Below, piece after piece: positions 14,346-28,305 of a stretch of DNA of 64,000 nucleotides (position 1 is the first letter of the stretch; every line of letters starts with the position of its first letter). The notes below the pieces were generated by a model. The model had not been told where the DNA came from. It made no database searches and saw nothing but the letters and a program-made list of their open reading frames with translations. The DNA is from Phylloscopus collybita (Eukaryota; Chordata; Aves; Passeriformes; Phylloscopidae), in contig JAJNNQ010000009.1 in NCBI GenBank assembly GCA_027886175.1, forward strand, positions 17,147,501 to 17,211,500, read 5' to 3'. The position numbers and the translations under genes were made by a program.

Positions 14346-17300
14346 TTTGAAACGGAATTATCTTTTTATTTTTCTGCCACAGACTTTCTTGTGTTTCTTA
14401 AAATGTGACTGGAAAATTGTAGATGGATGAATTTCCAAATGTAGACTTTTCCTTACATGTCACCTCAACCAATTGCACAAGTACCGCAGCGGGTGGAACG
14501 CTCCGCCCCGTGCAGAGAATGACACTGCTGTTGTGAAATGAAGCATTTTCTCTGAGTACGCAAGGGACATCTGGGATCTTCCTGCCTATTATCACTGAAG
14601 TGTTGTAGATACCATCTGGGTAGAATACCATGTTTTTACATCTTCCATTTTACCTATGCATCTTTGAGGCTCCCTTTCTGGGAAGTTTCATAAGACCCTC
14701 AACACTGCTGTTCCTGTCTCTGCCGCTTCCATCTGCCACTTCATTACAAAAGGCTTTCAATATACCACATTTTGAGCACTGTGAAGGCTAATATCAGGGA
14801 AGATCATGGGTTTTATACCCAGCAGCTGTATCCTCAGTTATTGTCACAGTAGAGCCATGTACAATACATTTCTAAGTACTTCAGAGACAAAGCTGACCCC
14901 TTCTGGGATAACTTGCTGAAAGGTCTCTCTAGTGTCACTTTGTCAGCATAGTTTTCTTTCTGAAACCTGTAATTGCGAATGGGGGAAAACGTACATTTTG
15001 CAGGAACTCCTACAGAAATGCAAGTACCAAACTGAAGGTAGCAGTGAGCAAGGTTGCAATTGCTAGTGGAAGATAGCTTGAGAATAGATTGATTTTAAAC
15101 CCAGCAGTTTTATAGCTCCCTTCCTCAAGATAATAAAGACTTGGTGCAGGTTACAAAAATTCTATCACAGCAATAAAGGCTTTATAAAAATATTTGAAAA
15201 CATCTTATTTTTATAGATGTATAGCTGTGTAAAACATAGTTCCAAGTGAAACATATAATACCAGTTTGTCTATAACATTCAACGAACACTGCTGTCAATG
15301 CAATGCACATACCCCAGGAGGTTCATGTTTTGGATCCGTGCTTAGTTTTAATTAGGTCTAACTCCAAATTTCATATTCAGATGAGTAAACAGGTGTTGTC
15401 TTCGAGCCCACAGGCATTTTTGTATATGTACAGAAAATAGTATATTACAGTGTCCCATTATTCCTGCATCAGAAATAATTTACTCTTGTATTCTCTTTTG
15501 TCTCTGTTGATCAAGCATTTGAAATTATTTTAATGCATAAAGAAATGCATGTGCAATGTAATCCCTATTAATCATATTTAAAGTTTACTGGGGATTTAAA
15601 AAACTCAAATTAAGTGTCCACTCTGGCCTTGCATCAAAATCTCAATTCTCCATTTCTCACATTATAAGCAAAGATTCTAAATCTCCTGTAAATCTCTTAG
15701 TGTCTTTGGGACTGGAAGTGTATTTGTATCTCCATGGTTATTACCTGAAATATTATCTCAGATTTGAAAAAAATTTGTCTTTTTCTTGCTTACCTTTGGA
15801 GGGCAGATAGGGGAAAATGTTCTCTGTGATGAAAAAAGGAAACTGTTCTTCACCTTCAGTTAAGACTGAGTTTTTCTAAAATGCAAAAATTGTTTTAATA
15901 TGCTCAATATGCTACTAACGTAATGCTTGAAATTCTTGTTTTTCCACTAGCTTATTAACTTCATCAAGAACCTCCTGGTAGCAAAGTGTCAGCTGTGTTC
16001 TGCATTATATCTCAGCACCCAACAAACCAGAGCCGCCATCATCGTTCTCTGCCACACAATCTATTTTTTACAAGCGTTCTATATCCCCCCTGCTCAGAGG
16101 AGGGAGAGTCTACATTTAGACTACTAAATGGCTAGGTAAGTAGGTAGGGATTTTAAAAATCTTGTAGTCACTCATAATCAATTCCTATTAAATTAATTAA
16201 TATTTCTACATTTTTAATACAAGTGAGAACAGTTTCAAACACTGGGCAATAGGCCAAATAATAACACACTGCTTATGGCTACTTTTTTGGTAGAAGAAAG
16301 ACTATTAGGAACATAACACATTATTAAGTTATGAAAAGTAGGAAAAAATTTGTTATGAGAAATATAAGGCAAAATGCTCTCTCCTACAAACCATTATGTT
16401 CAGTGTCAATAGACTACATGTCATATAAACAAGTAGCTGTAGATACTAAGATAAAATGGGTTATGGGTTTTCATGGAAAATAGAGTACCACATTTTAACT
16501 TGCACCTTTGAAAAAAGTCTCGAACACAGTTTTAATATAGCATCCAAAACCTCTTCATGGAATAAACTGAAAATATGGTATATCAATTCAGTAGTCAGTC
16601 ATCTGACAGCCAAAGACCAAGGGAATTCATGTTTGTTGGCCTTTTTGGGGTTTTTTGGAATACTTTAATGAAAGACTTATGAAAATAGCACTTCTAATTC
16701 AGAAAAGAACATGTTCATCTGAATCCCACCATTTCATGCTGAGGTTGTTTAGTTACAAGACAGAAAAAGACTATTAAGTTGCTCTACTTTAGTGTTACTA
16801 TTTTGGTTTTCTTTACTCAAGGTGTTTTTCATGTTTCCTATAATAAATGGAGCTTTCCCCTGCTTTCTCGAGGGAATGGATGCTTTCTGTGCTTTGCTGA
16901 TATTGTGGAAATGTAGATGGGAGTTAGCCACTTAGTAGGATTTTCCCATCATAAGTTTTTCACCATGTTAGGTGAAGCAGTGACACTCTAAGCATTAGGA
17001 GTTGTGTACTTTGAAATCACTCTTCTGTTTATTTCTTGTCTGAGTTTTTTCAAAAAGTCATCTTTTGTATCTGATAGATGTTTTTATCTTAGACTATCCA
17101 CTTAAGCATAAAATTAGCAACTACTATATGAAAATGATTTACCTGTTATTAATTCAGTGCTGTAGAAACCCTCCAACTTTGGTGGTGATGTGTTTTTTGT
17201 ATTCTTCAACCCCTATATTTTAGATGAGATTTGTACTTCCAATTTTGCTTAAGTGCCCAATATGTTGTATAACTGAAGCTATTCTTTATCCTTTCTATTG

Positions 17301-17770
17301 TATTTAGCTTATCTTTTCAGAATGCCATGATGGTCATGTTTACAGTTCAGTAGGCAGATGCTTTCTGAAGGTGACTGGGTATTTCTGAACACAGATAATG
17401 AATTGAGGGAACTTTAATCCTTTGACTGTTGCTTGAATTCTATATCAAGTGCACAGCTGCTGAAGCTGTATCTTTCATGCACAGTGAACCACGTTGAAGG
17501 ACCCTTTGAATACGTTAATTTGTGTACAAGTGAATGCCTACACTACAGTTACTTAGCAAAAGACTAAGGCTTGATTTCATGTTTAATCACACTGAGAAAT
17601 TGCAGGATTTCCTCAGTCAATTCCATCACTTCTAGAAAAACTTGTATTTCAGGGGGAGATGGGGAAGATGCATATAAATACTGGGTTGATTTTGCTGTCA
17701 GTCTGATGAAATGTTGGCAGATACTGCAGAGCACACCCTTAAAAATGGAAAAAAACAGTTCCAAAGTGTT

Positions 17771-17771
<1 letters not shown>
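14346..17771. other. AT-rich non-coding DNA, nothing identified
   Basis: No known repeat or exon was recognised beyond a small GC/CpG-containing patch at about 14,480-14,530, inside a 77-codon - strand frame (14,398-14,631) that has several potential N-glycosylation triplets but no identifiable homology. Confidence 0.45.

Positions 17772-17814
<43 letters not shown>
17772..17814. repeat. T43 homopolymer
   Basis: There are 43 consecutive T on the + strand. On the - strand this would be a poly(A) tail for anything lying immediately to the right. No AATAAA is seen just upstream of it on the - strand, so a retrocopy is not proven. Confidence 0.9.
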
Positions 17815-17815
<1 letters not shown>

Positions 17816-20800
17816 TATAAAAATTGCATAGGACAAATATCAGGAAGGGGCTGAGTTGACCTTGAAATGAAATTAGAGTCTGAAAATTATCTATTCTCAA
17901 ACAGCTGCTTGAATTCTGTCCATGACTTTGCTATCAGACCATTTTCCAGTGATGGGCATCAGCAGCACTAAAGGCATTGTCAGAACTGAATGTCTTGTTA
18001 ACAGTCTCAATAAAAAGAGACTGAATATGCCTTAGGACTACGTATCTCTCCTCTCCAAAGGTGATCATCTCAGTGGATGCTGAAGAGCAATAATTCGTTG
18101 ATTTTGTGTATGCTATCTGATGTGAAGAGCAGAGTGCCTCAGGCTGCAGCTCCACCAAATGGGCTTTTGAGTGGAGACTGACAAATAAAAAATTGCTTAA
18201 ATGCAAAGCACAGAGACAGTGTAGCCTCACTCTGCTGTCTCAGCAGTTCTTGTCCAGTCATTCAGCCCCTGTCCTCCCACAGCAGGCATAGATCTGGCAT
18301 AAGCATTGTATTGCTTGCTGTGTGGGTGACTGGAAAAATATGTAATTGTGTGCTCGCACTTGATCCAGACCACATTTGTTCCACCAGTGGGTCAGACAAT
18401 TCATGTATTAAGTAACAATGAATGTTGAACCGTGACTTCAAATGTCCCAGACTCTTTCTCCAAAGCACTCAGTTTAAAGTTTAGTAGGGTTTGATTTATA
18501 TGAAATAGCAAAAGCTTTTCAGGACTTAGTCACTGACTTCTCTAGCTATTTATTTCCTGTAGAGAAGACTGATACAGTAGCAATTAAAAATTTTAGAACA
18601 AAAACGGAATTTCTACTGCTTCAATTCTTAGAACAGCTTTATTGTTTACACACTTCTGATTTCAGGGGAAATTTATTTTTTGCCCACAAAAAAAGGAGCA
18701 GGGTAAAGACTGAAATGAATGTCTGTTTTGAACAAAGGAAGCTAACGAGGGGAATTAAAATTGAGAGACTCTTCTTTCTCTCTGTCTTGCATAAAATGGG
18801 CTAGAAATCAAGGAAAAAGGCTACCTATTAACAAAGTTTCTATAAACCAGTTTTATTTATGAGCTCTAATTCTTGTGTCCTCTGATATGTTTGAATAAAA
18901 TGCAATTCTTTTGGTAATGCATGTTTATTTCAGATCAGGAAGTCCTGAGTGCAAATCTATCCTTAATATGGTTTATTATGGCCATTGGTGAAGGAATGAA
19001 ATGAATACCACAGTGCAGTTTAGGATGTAATACAGTAGTACCAGTTCAGATATTGCATTAAATTCTACTGGAAAATTCCTCCAGCACTCTTTACACATTT
19101 TTTAAGAAACCCAGACCAATAGCCCTTATGTCAAGGAAAATATTTCAGTGTATATAATCACTCCTTGCATAAGGAGCTGCTGTTTCTCTACACAGAAAAT
19201 TAGCTTCTTGGCTACTTCTTGATTCTTCAGCCCAATCAGTAGTCACATTTGGTATGTGACTACTTGAGCTGTGCTATTTTCTTTAGTAATTTAAAGACCA
19301 GCCTTTGCTTCTGGGAGATGATAAATGAAATCAAACCAAACCAACAAATCAGACTTAACTGTATTTACATTGTTAGACTTTCAGGCATTTCCTGTGAGGG
19401 TAGGTGTTGGAATCTGCCACTGGAGCTGGAGTTTTCATTTCTCATCCTTGCTCTGATTTCCTTTCTTCAGACTGACCCAACATCCTCAAAAATAAGGTTA
19501 CAAAATTCTTTGATATTGGGACAGATATGATTAATACATACTACAGCAAAAGACTATTAGTATACTAATATGTATCCTATGTTATAAAGTATAATAATCA
19601 TATTAAAAAGTTATTGCTCTCCTATTTTCATTTAAAAAGTGAAAAGTATCTGGCAATATTTGAAAGACATGGTGCAATGCAGCATACAATATGAAGCATA
19701 ACATTATTCAGATTTAATACATAATACCAGCCTTCTTCCAGACTTTGTTGATGTAAAAGGCCAATTAATTTTATAAAATGATATATCATTTGTAAAGTGA
19801 GATACTTAGGGTGAGGCAATTGTGCCAATGGAAAGATTGCAATTTCAAGGAGCCATGCCCAAATGCTGTTTCAGCATATCAGTAATTAGCACGCTACTCC
19901 AGACTGTCCCAGATTAATATCTTCTGCTGTGTGTACTGTATATAGCTAATAATCATGATTGATTACTGAGCAGAGTTGTTGTGAACCACTGAAGCCATAT
20001 GATAAACTTGCTGGAACATAATGGAGGATTTTTCTGTACATGTTCTGTTAGCAGTAAAATATTGAGAAGTGTGGTCTGGTGTTAGGGCAGACTTTAGTGA
20101 CTAGCAGATCTTGATTAGAAGCTGTAGATTTTTCTTTGGTTGTTTTGTTTCCTTTAATATTAAGACGTGACCTTTCAAGTTTACACATGAAAAAGCAGTG
20201 AGAACCACATGTACCCACCAATAGGAAATGTTCAGGACATTAGGAAATGCAAATGATGCTACATGAACTTGTCTCAAATCATTCTAATTACAGACTTCAG
20301 TCATCTGAGTGCCTTTACTGGCATACACTGTTTCCAGGGATACATTTCTCTTGTTGGGACTGTTCCATTTTGTATAACTAATCAAACTTCCACTGAGCAA
20401 GTATTCAAACATCAATTTGTTGCATTTGAAAGTGCTCAAATCACTGTCATACAAATTGAGGCTGCCTCTTGATGTGGTTAAATGAATTTTTAATTTTATA
20501 AAGTAGAACAGGTCCAAGAAAGAGTTTGAGAGATCTACATCAAAGTAGCTAACGGCGTGTTTGGCAAAGGCAATAACCTCATGTTGGAAACCTTGTCTGA
20601 AATCCCCAGTCTGAAGAGGGTATACAAGAGACTTGCAGCCAGGCTAGAATGGCCAAGCCTTTTAGCCCTTTGCTATTTTAGAACTGGGCTTCCCAAGAAG
20701 CAACTTCTTCTGGGAAAGAAGCAGCATAACATGATTAACAATGTTCAACGTTTTAGAACCTACTGTGAAACTTAGTAACTGCAAACCATTTTTCCTTTTC

Positions 20801-23800
20801 TCACCCAGCCAAAGCCAAATGAAAATATTTTCTCAGGGATATTCCTTTACAGTCCTAATTAATATTTCAGGGTTTTTTTTAATAGGTTTCTACCAATTTT
20901 ACAAATAATAATATCAATAAAAAACCCCATGTACGACAAAAATGCAGCCATGACCTCATTTTTATATATTAGTATATATTAAAAATTGCTTGTATGCTAA
21001 ATTTTGCCATGAGCTGTGAGATACCAAGCAAAAATATGCCAAGGAATATAGGTATTCCTTATATTTGTAACACCTACTGTGTGCTCTCACAGAGGGCAAA
21101 CAGAACTTGCCCCTAACTGCTTGCCTATATGTAATGTTGCAATAGATCTTTTGTTCTTCTCTGCAGTACCTGTGTGGTAATAAGACTCAGGAGGGATGCA
21201 TAAATTAGCTTGTACAACATGATGGTATCTTAATGTATGAAAAAGTTGAAATATACCATTTTTACCCTCTCTGCTGTTCCGTGAAATAAGAAACATCTAA
21301 ATGTTCTTCTCCCATATGTCTGGGTGGTTCTGCTGTGCTTTATGTAACAATCAGGCTGGTTTCTTTAGCACCTTGCTGAGGGGAGTGAATACACTGGGAC
21401 ATGACAGAATAATGAATAACTCACGGGGTATGAGATTGCTGTATTTGTGGGTTGATTCCAGCATCACCCACCCTCTTCCCTCTGCCTTAGTGAGAGAGCA
21501 TATTTTCTTCCCCTGTGAAACAAAATCTGTTACTTTGGCTTGTCCATCCTGAAGAATAATTAGAAATGTACTGGAATATAATCAGTAATTCACCTCCAAT
21601 GATAAAGCTTCAACTTCAGGTAAAACCTACTTACTATATTTAGTGTTTGGTGAGAGTGTAAAGATTATGCTCAAATAGTAAGGATAGATCAGCAAGGAAA
21701 GACCAAAAAAGGCAGGATCAAATTCAAGACATGTGGAGATTCCAGTATGAACAGGATACTCCATATCTGCCCTCTGACTTCTATTTTGGCCATGGAGCAT
21801 TTCTTCATTGGAAGCTCTCAGGGACGGAATATTACCATTCCCCCATTGACACTGTGGATTCCTCTTGCTCCTGAATTGTTTCCCCTCTCTCTTTGAAGAT
21901 GCTAGGAGGGTGGAAACAGTCCAAGAAAGAATCATGGAAATGTGGACATAATGGGAATTGTGAGATGCAGATGGTAGACCTACACCTGTTCTGTCATGAG
22001 ATTAGTCTAGGACATCAGTATTCTAGGAAAAACATTCTCTGGAGCCTCATGATCCCAAAATAGCTTGTTTGAGATGGGATTTGAAGTAAGTGACTAGGTA
22101 GTGGGAAAGGACAGAAGAAAGGATTATGCAGGCCTAAGAAAAGCTCAAAAAATTGTCAAGCAGTCATGGAGATTGTAAGAAAAGGCAAAAACATTCACAG
22201 CACACTGTAAGCCAGTTCACAGGAAAGCTCCAATCTGCCTAAGTGCTAAGAAAGCTAGGGCAAAATCCTTGTGCCAAACATGCTTAACTGCAACACAGAA
22301 GGCAATGTGGCATTGTGATGGGCTGTCATGAGACAACTTTCTCACATGTAGCATGATAGAAGGATGCTTAACCAGCTGCATAAATTTAATTTTCTTCATT
22401 AAATGTCCTCTTATTTTTGGTTTGATTTTAATTTTTTTAAATTTAATTCCCTCACATTCACCACTCCTGCAACTGTTTCTTCCCTGATATTGACAAGTAT
22501 GTAGGAAACATATTATGCATGCAAAGTAATACAGCTGACATTAAACTTTCAACAGGGAAAACTGTTCCACTTCAATACTCAAAACCTTACTATGTAGCAG
22601 ACCAGCTAATTCATCTCCATGGGAAAAAATTCTGTAGTTGCTACTCCTCCTAGACAAAAGGCTAACATAATTTGACACTGCCCTTTTATTTGTTATTTAA
22701 TTAAATACAGGAATAGTGGTAATTCTGCAATAAATTAAGAACACTTCACTTGGAATGTGGAACCTACTTACCCTATCTTTCACAACAATGTAGCAAATTT
22801 CTTAAATTCTAAAAAAGGGGTTTTTTTTTTGAAAACTACATGATGCCTTATGCAATTTCCATGCTTTCAGAGAGCAAGATTAAGAGTTTTTATTTTCTAA
22901 GTGAAAAAAATCACACCAAAGGGTGAAAGAAAGACTTCATAAGGCAATGATTGTCAGTAAATATCTACAGGCACTTGAATGAGAGGGTGATGGGATAGGG
23001 GAGGCCAAAATCCTAGTTTGAGAATGAGATGATGCCTTGAAATAATTCACATAGCAGATAGCAGCCTCAGCTATGAAATTGGTGACTAAATTGTGAAGGA
23101 CAGATGGAATTAGGAAATCCATCAGGTGCCTGTAGAGGATTTGGCAGTGCTCCAATAATTTGCTGACTTCTAAGGGAGATGAGTCTTAGTAGGAGGAAGA
23201 TTTCATCCTAGGATCATTAATCTTTGATTTATCAGTCAAAATGTTATCTCGTCCTGCTGTACTTACTTATTTAAAACAGATATGGGAAAAGTTTTACTTC
23301 AAAACAAAATGCTTCCCAAAAAAATGCTTCCCACACCCCATCCTTGTTGTCCAAAAAAGGACAAGGAGGGTGGAGTGTGTCCTATGTACTGTACATAGAC
23401 AGTACAACAATCAGACTGGATATTGGAAAGGCAGTTCAGACATGGGGATAGCCAAGGAAAAATCATAGCTCAACAATGTGAGAAGCAAATGACAGAATAA
23501 TTAATAGCCTGGGAAGGGTCTGACAGCAGTAGAAAGCAATCTATGGGTAGCTGTAAGTGCCTCACTGCTTCACTGCCTCTTGCTCATTAAAGACCATTCT
23601 ATGGCTATATATTAGTAGTAGTATAAGTTGTAAACTATTTTTAATAGTTTTTGTATTTTTAAAGTCAGGTTATGAGAAATACACGCAGCCAATAAATATG
23701 TATAGCAGTTGTAAAACGAGGGCTTATTTTATCCAAAGTGAGAAAAGCTGATATTTCACCGAGTATCTCTAGTTAACAGATAATGGCAATAGAATAGGAT

Positions 23801-25570
23801 GTTATCACAGGATAATGTCCTCCTGCTGCTTGATAAGTACTGAGTCGAAAGCACAATGTTTATTTTCAAGGCAGGGGACATTGATCCTGTGACAACTTTC
23901 TATTTCAATGACATTCTTGCTATTACATTAGATTGATGCACTTATGACCATTTTGTTTAATGGATATTAGTTTTGTAAAGTGATGGCTGCTTATTGTGTG
24001 ACTATTCAATACAGTGTGACTATTTAACCTACAGTCTGACTGGCTTCACGAAAAGAACTTGACTGATAAGCATAAAGGGTACAGATTTTTATTTAAAAAG
24101 GAGACTCTGAACCTACGAAGGAGGTACTTAATATTTTATTCTTAATATCTGCTGTAGAGTAGATTGTTTACTTTGCAGGATTGCATTTTGGTATAATTCT
24201 CAGCAACAGTTATTTTGTCTTGAAAAAAGAAATAAAGTAAGAATGAAGATTGCTCTGGAAAACCTGATACACTGAATGTTTTAGCATTTCAGCTGGGAGC
24301 TTTTCCCTGGTAATTTGTTCTTTAGAGAAAAAAAACAAATAACAAAAATGCTTTCAGTACTGGAATTACTATTTTACTACTCTGGAGTAGACTATGTTAC
24401 ACATTAAAACCAGACAGCAGATGAATTCCCAAGAGTTTTTCCAACCTTTTACTGTAAAACGCTTTCACTGCAAGTCATGGAGTAAAGTTCTAGCGTGTGC
24501 TCTCTCTCCTTTTCCCATTCCTGAATATTTTAGTATCATTACGAAAGTTGAACTTCTAATTTTTTGTGTTTTGTTTCACCTTGTAAGAGAAGGGAAAAGG
24601 AGATTTTCTTTCACTACACTGGATTTTAGGCCTTAGAAAATGTTTCATACAAACCATGTTAATTTGCATGGCTGAAAGACAAAGTCAAGTGAACAAACAT
24701 CATTTAGCCTTTAGAAAAAAAAACCCAAACCAACCTTATTTGAGTAGCAGCTAAGGAAAGCCCTGCTTAATTTTTCAAAATTGGCATTGCTTTCATGTGA
24801 GTAGCAGTGAAAAGAAGAGAAGGTAGGAGAGTAAAAAAGAATCTGATCCATACTCTCATTGCTTTTCTGCAAATATAATATCAACTATGTCCAGCAGTAG
24901 TCCTATTGATTTTAATGAGTCAAAGTACTTTATTACACTGAAAGTCACAAGGAATGTGACCTGGATGATCTAGTGGTAAAGCAGAGGGCTTAATTATTTC
25001 TATTTCCTTGTCAGCGCAGTAATTTTACCCTGCACATTTATGATAACGTGGGAGGCATAGTGCATGCATTTGTACATGTGTGGGAGAAAACTAAGGAAAA
25101 GTAATTACTTGAAGCCTCCTCACATGCAGTCAGGAAGCAGAACATTACCGTACATTTTATGAAATTACATAATTTAAAAAACCATTCTGAAAATTTTAAG
25201 AGAGCTCAGTTTAGAGGGACACTGTAATAAGCGAATTTCAAACTACAGATGTAGTTTGGGTATATTTCAATACAATCTATAATGGCAGTCAAAAACCCTC
25301 AAAACATGTAAGAAAGTGCTTTGTGATTTTTCTTTTAATCCAGATCAGATATTGGAAAAAGACTTTCTCACACCAGCATTTCCACTTGCTTTTTTTCCTC
25401 GAAATCTATAAAATGACACAGAAAACACTTTGAAATCTGTAAAAAGACTGAGTTTGGTGTAAGAGACAGATGAAGGCTGCCTTAGCTTATGTTCATACAT
25501 AAACCATAAGCCAAATTTTCTACTGATAAAAGTTACAGCAACTAAGATTATGTTGGTATTATTTTTTCCT
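17815..25570. other. AT-rich non-coding DNA, nothing certain
   Basis: Two - strand open frames at 17,934-18,230 and 18,262-18,468 lie next to the T43 run and could be a decayed retrocopy, but I cannot name a parent gene. A 72-codon - strand frame at 22,937-23,155 is also unrecognised. No CR1 or LTR signature was seen in this interval. Confidence 0.4.
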
Positions 25571-25640
25571 CTTAGATGATCCCTTTTTTTTTTTCTCAGA
25601 TGATCCCTTTTTTCATTCTCTTAGATCATCCCTTTTCTCT
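25571..25640. repeat. Three-copy ~25-bp minisatellite
   Basis: Three imperfect units of the form cTtAGATgATCCCTTTT-(T-rich) follow one another: cttagatgatccc..., ctcagatgatccc..., cttagatcatccc.... The unit length is about 25 bp and the copies differ in T-run length. Confidence 0.8.
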
Positions 25641-28199
25641 GTTATCTTTCACAGCTGTAGGAAGTCCACCATTTCCTTTCAATGAGAAAGAAATTTCAAG
25701 GACTGGACAGTGGTTATTAAGGGCTGTTTTACAACACATCAGGAGGACTAAAATTCTGGTTGGTTTGACTTGATAAGGAAGACAATGTGTGAGTACTTTA
25801 AAGCAAATAACTAGTTTTAGAGAACTTTTGAAAAATCTTATAAAAGACTTTTGGAAATCTTAAAGAAGTACATTATCTAGATTTAAATACTTGTAAGTAG
25901 CCAGAGGATTATTTTAACTCTCAAATATTGCCATGTATGCAGTAAGAATCACGTTAAAATTATCTCAGGTGATAGGTATGTGTGTCAAGGTCTGAAGCAA
26001 CAACAACTATGGGATAAAAGTCCTAAAAATAGGACTTTTTAACTGGTGAGATAATATTTTCTAGCAAAATGAGGAATTATTCTTAGCCTGCTGATGATGT
26101 ACATCGAAGTCCGATAGAAAGGAGCTGAGATATAAAAAAAAAAAAGCCTTGGTCTCAAGCATTTAATCACTTAAGTTTTTCTATAGTGTTAGATCTCATC
26201 AGTTTTCCTTAGTGCCACAGGGAGACACTTATCCAGGTCATATTGCCATCTCCTAGGAGTAAATGTAGGGCTCAGTGAGACAGAAGTGTTTCACTGTCTG
26301 GATCTGCTTTGAAGTTGTTACAGGGTTTCTGGAGAGAGAGGGAGATGCTGTTTTCTAAGCTTTATGCAGGAAATAATTTCTGCAATATTTCTCATGAAGG
26401 AAACAGGCCTTGTTTGTAGATTGTAGAACAAAGAAATCTAATTACAGTAGGAAAATCTGTAACTACTCAGCACTAACTCCTGCTGGGGCAGGCTGATGGC
26501 CCCAAGACCCAGAAAATACTTAATCTGTGAAATGGAGAACAAATTTTACATATAGGCAAAAAACTGTCACCTGATCTTGATGGTTAGGAATTGGAGCTCT
26601 TTCCATCCATTTCACATCCTTGGAATAAAAGTGCCTGTTGAAAGCAAAGCCAAGTCATTAGTGCTTATGACCATTCTGATTCCAGCTGAGTGGCACTGCT
26701 CTTGGAACAAATTCTGAACTTGTAAGAAAATAGAAGAGAGAAATCAGAAGAAAGTTATTTGAGCCTTATTCTCACTGTGGAAAAAGAATGTGGTAAGGAA
26801 GACTTTTAGCAACAATAATGTGTGAGAGGTAGTTGAACTGGAGCAGAGCTGCAGAGTCTTACACAATGGAATACTGCATAAAGAACTGTCTGTCTAAGAA
26901 AGAGTTTGCTTATCAGAGAGATGAATTAATTTATTACTGACAAAAATGACAAATCAATCTAACAAGATACCTGTCAAAACTATCTCTCTGTTCAGTTTCC
27001 TATCTAGAATATGTGCCATAACCCTATAGATAAAAAGAAAGACTTAAGAGAGTAGTTGGAAATTAGCCTGATTTGTACCCACATGCTTTCATTTGTGTCC
27101 ACTGCTATCAAGTGATTGACAGCATAACATAAATCAATTTTTTTAAAACTTATTAATATGATATGAACTGCAAAAAGATTAAAGTCTCATTTACATAACC
27201 TGAGATGAAAAGAGGTGAAATATTGTAATTATCTTTTCAAGCTAAATTTGCACTGCCATTTAAAATTAACCTATGCAAATGACAGGTTAAACCCCAGGAA
27301 AGCTCTGGCTCTGTTTGAAAAAAGTACAATCAATTTCCAATCATGAGTGTGTTTTTATGCTAGCCCTTCAATTAGTCACTTGAATCCATAAATATATGCC
27401 AATAGAATGGAAACTATTTTTTGGCCTTGTTTTATTCTTGGCTTTTAGCCCCCCCAAAAATACTAGGTTGTGAAGTTTGCATCCTTACTCGCATTGAGTA
27501 GCACTCTAAATATTACATGAATTATCTATAGGGTAATATGATGTGTTGCTTAGCCCGAGTGAGTATAGTTAAACACAATTATGTCCATGAGTAAGCTGAG
27601 GATCTGTATTTTTTATAGTTCATAGATGTATGGGATGATTTTGGTAAGATTTGCATGAGCAACAGTTTTTAAAAGGATCCCGGTCCTGTTGTGAATGCAA
27701 GAAGGAAGGAGAGATATATATTTGGCTTTTTTCCAGGAATTACAAGTTCAAGAACCTTATATCTTGATTTAAACATAGTCTGAAAATATTTTCAAAAAGG
27801 AGAAGAGAGCTTACATTTCCACGTAATTCCAACCTGGCACGGGAAGAATTTGGATACAGATGCAGACACAAATAATTTTCCTCAGTAAGAGGAAACATGT
27901 TCCATCAGGTGGATCCAAGAAAATTGGAATATTTTACGTGAGCTATGAACTTGTCCTTAATCATATGCCCTCTAGGCAGATATTTCACACTTGGCAGTTG
28001 GAGGTCTCCTTAATAATGGCCAGCCTCAATTATTTATTAAGGGCAAGTAAGGAGGTGGAAATTTTAGTGAATGCAGGCCAATCCCTAAATCAGAGCAGTG
28101 AGGTTTCATGGGAAGAATGGGTCTGGAAATTCCTTTGTAGATATGAAGTACTGGGCCTGAGACTTGTGAGGCCACAAATGACTTTTGCTGCTTCTGCAG
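25641..28199. other. AT-rich non-coding DNA, nothing identified
   Basis: No recognisable exon, repeat family or RNA gene. Confidence 0.45.
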
Positions 28200-28305
28200 A
28201 GAAGATAATCCTACAGGGGTTCTTTTCTGTCCTATTGGTAGCATCCACAGAAATTGTCAGTCAGAGACGGTATGGTGAAGTAAAAACCCCCAACTTTCCT
28301 GGCTG
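28200..28305 (+). CDS. Candidate exon: signal peptide plus start of a CUB domain
   Basis: This 106-bp segment is bounded by a good acceptor (acttttgctgcttctgcag) and a consensus donor (ggctg/gtaagt). Its open frame encodes a short hydrophobic stretch (GFFSVLLVAS), then a linker and RRYGEVKTPNFPG. The order hydrophobic leader, aromatic-G-E-V/I-x-S/T-P-x-F/Y-P is how the first CUB domain begins in secreted complement-type proteases (C1r, C1s, MASPs) and other CUB proteins. The entering phase is 1 and the leaving phase is 2, so a methionine would come from an upstream exon. I could not find the rest of a CUB domain downstream. It may be an isolated relic, one exon of a gene with long introns, or chance. 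The match is short. Confidence 0.25.

Noticed and set aside
27860..28199. Upstream part of the 149-codon frame ending in the CUB-like segment
   Set aside because: The splice acceptor at 28,199 and the lack of motifs upstream suggest only the last 106 bp could be coding.
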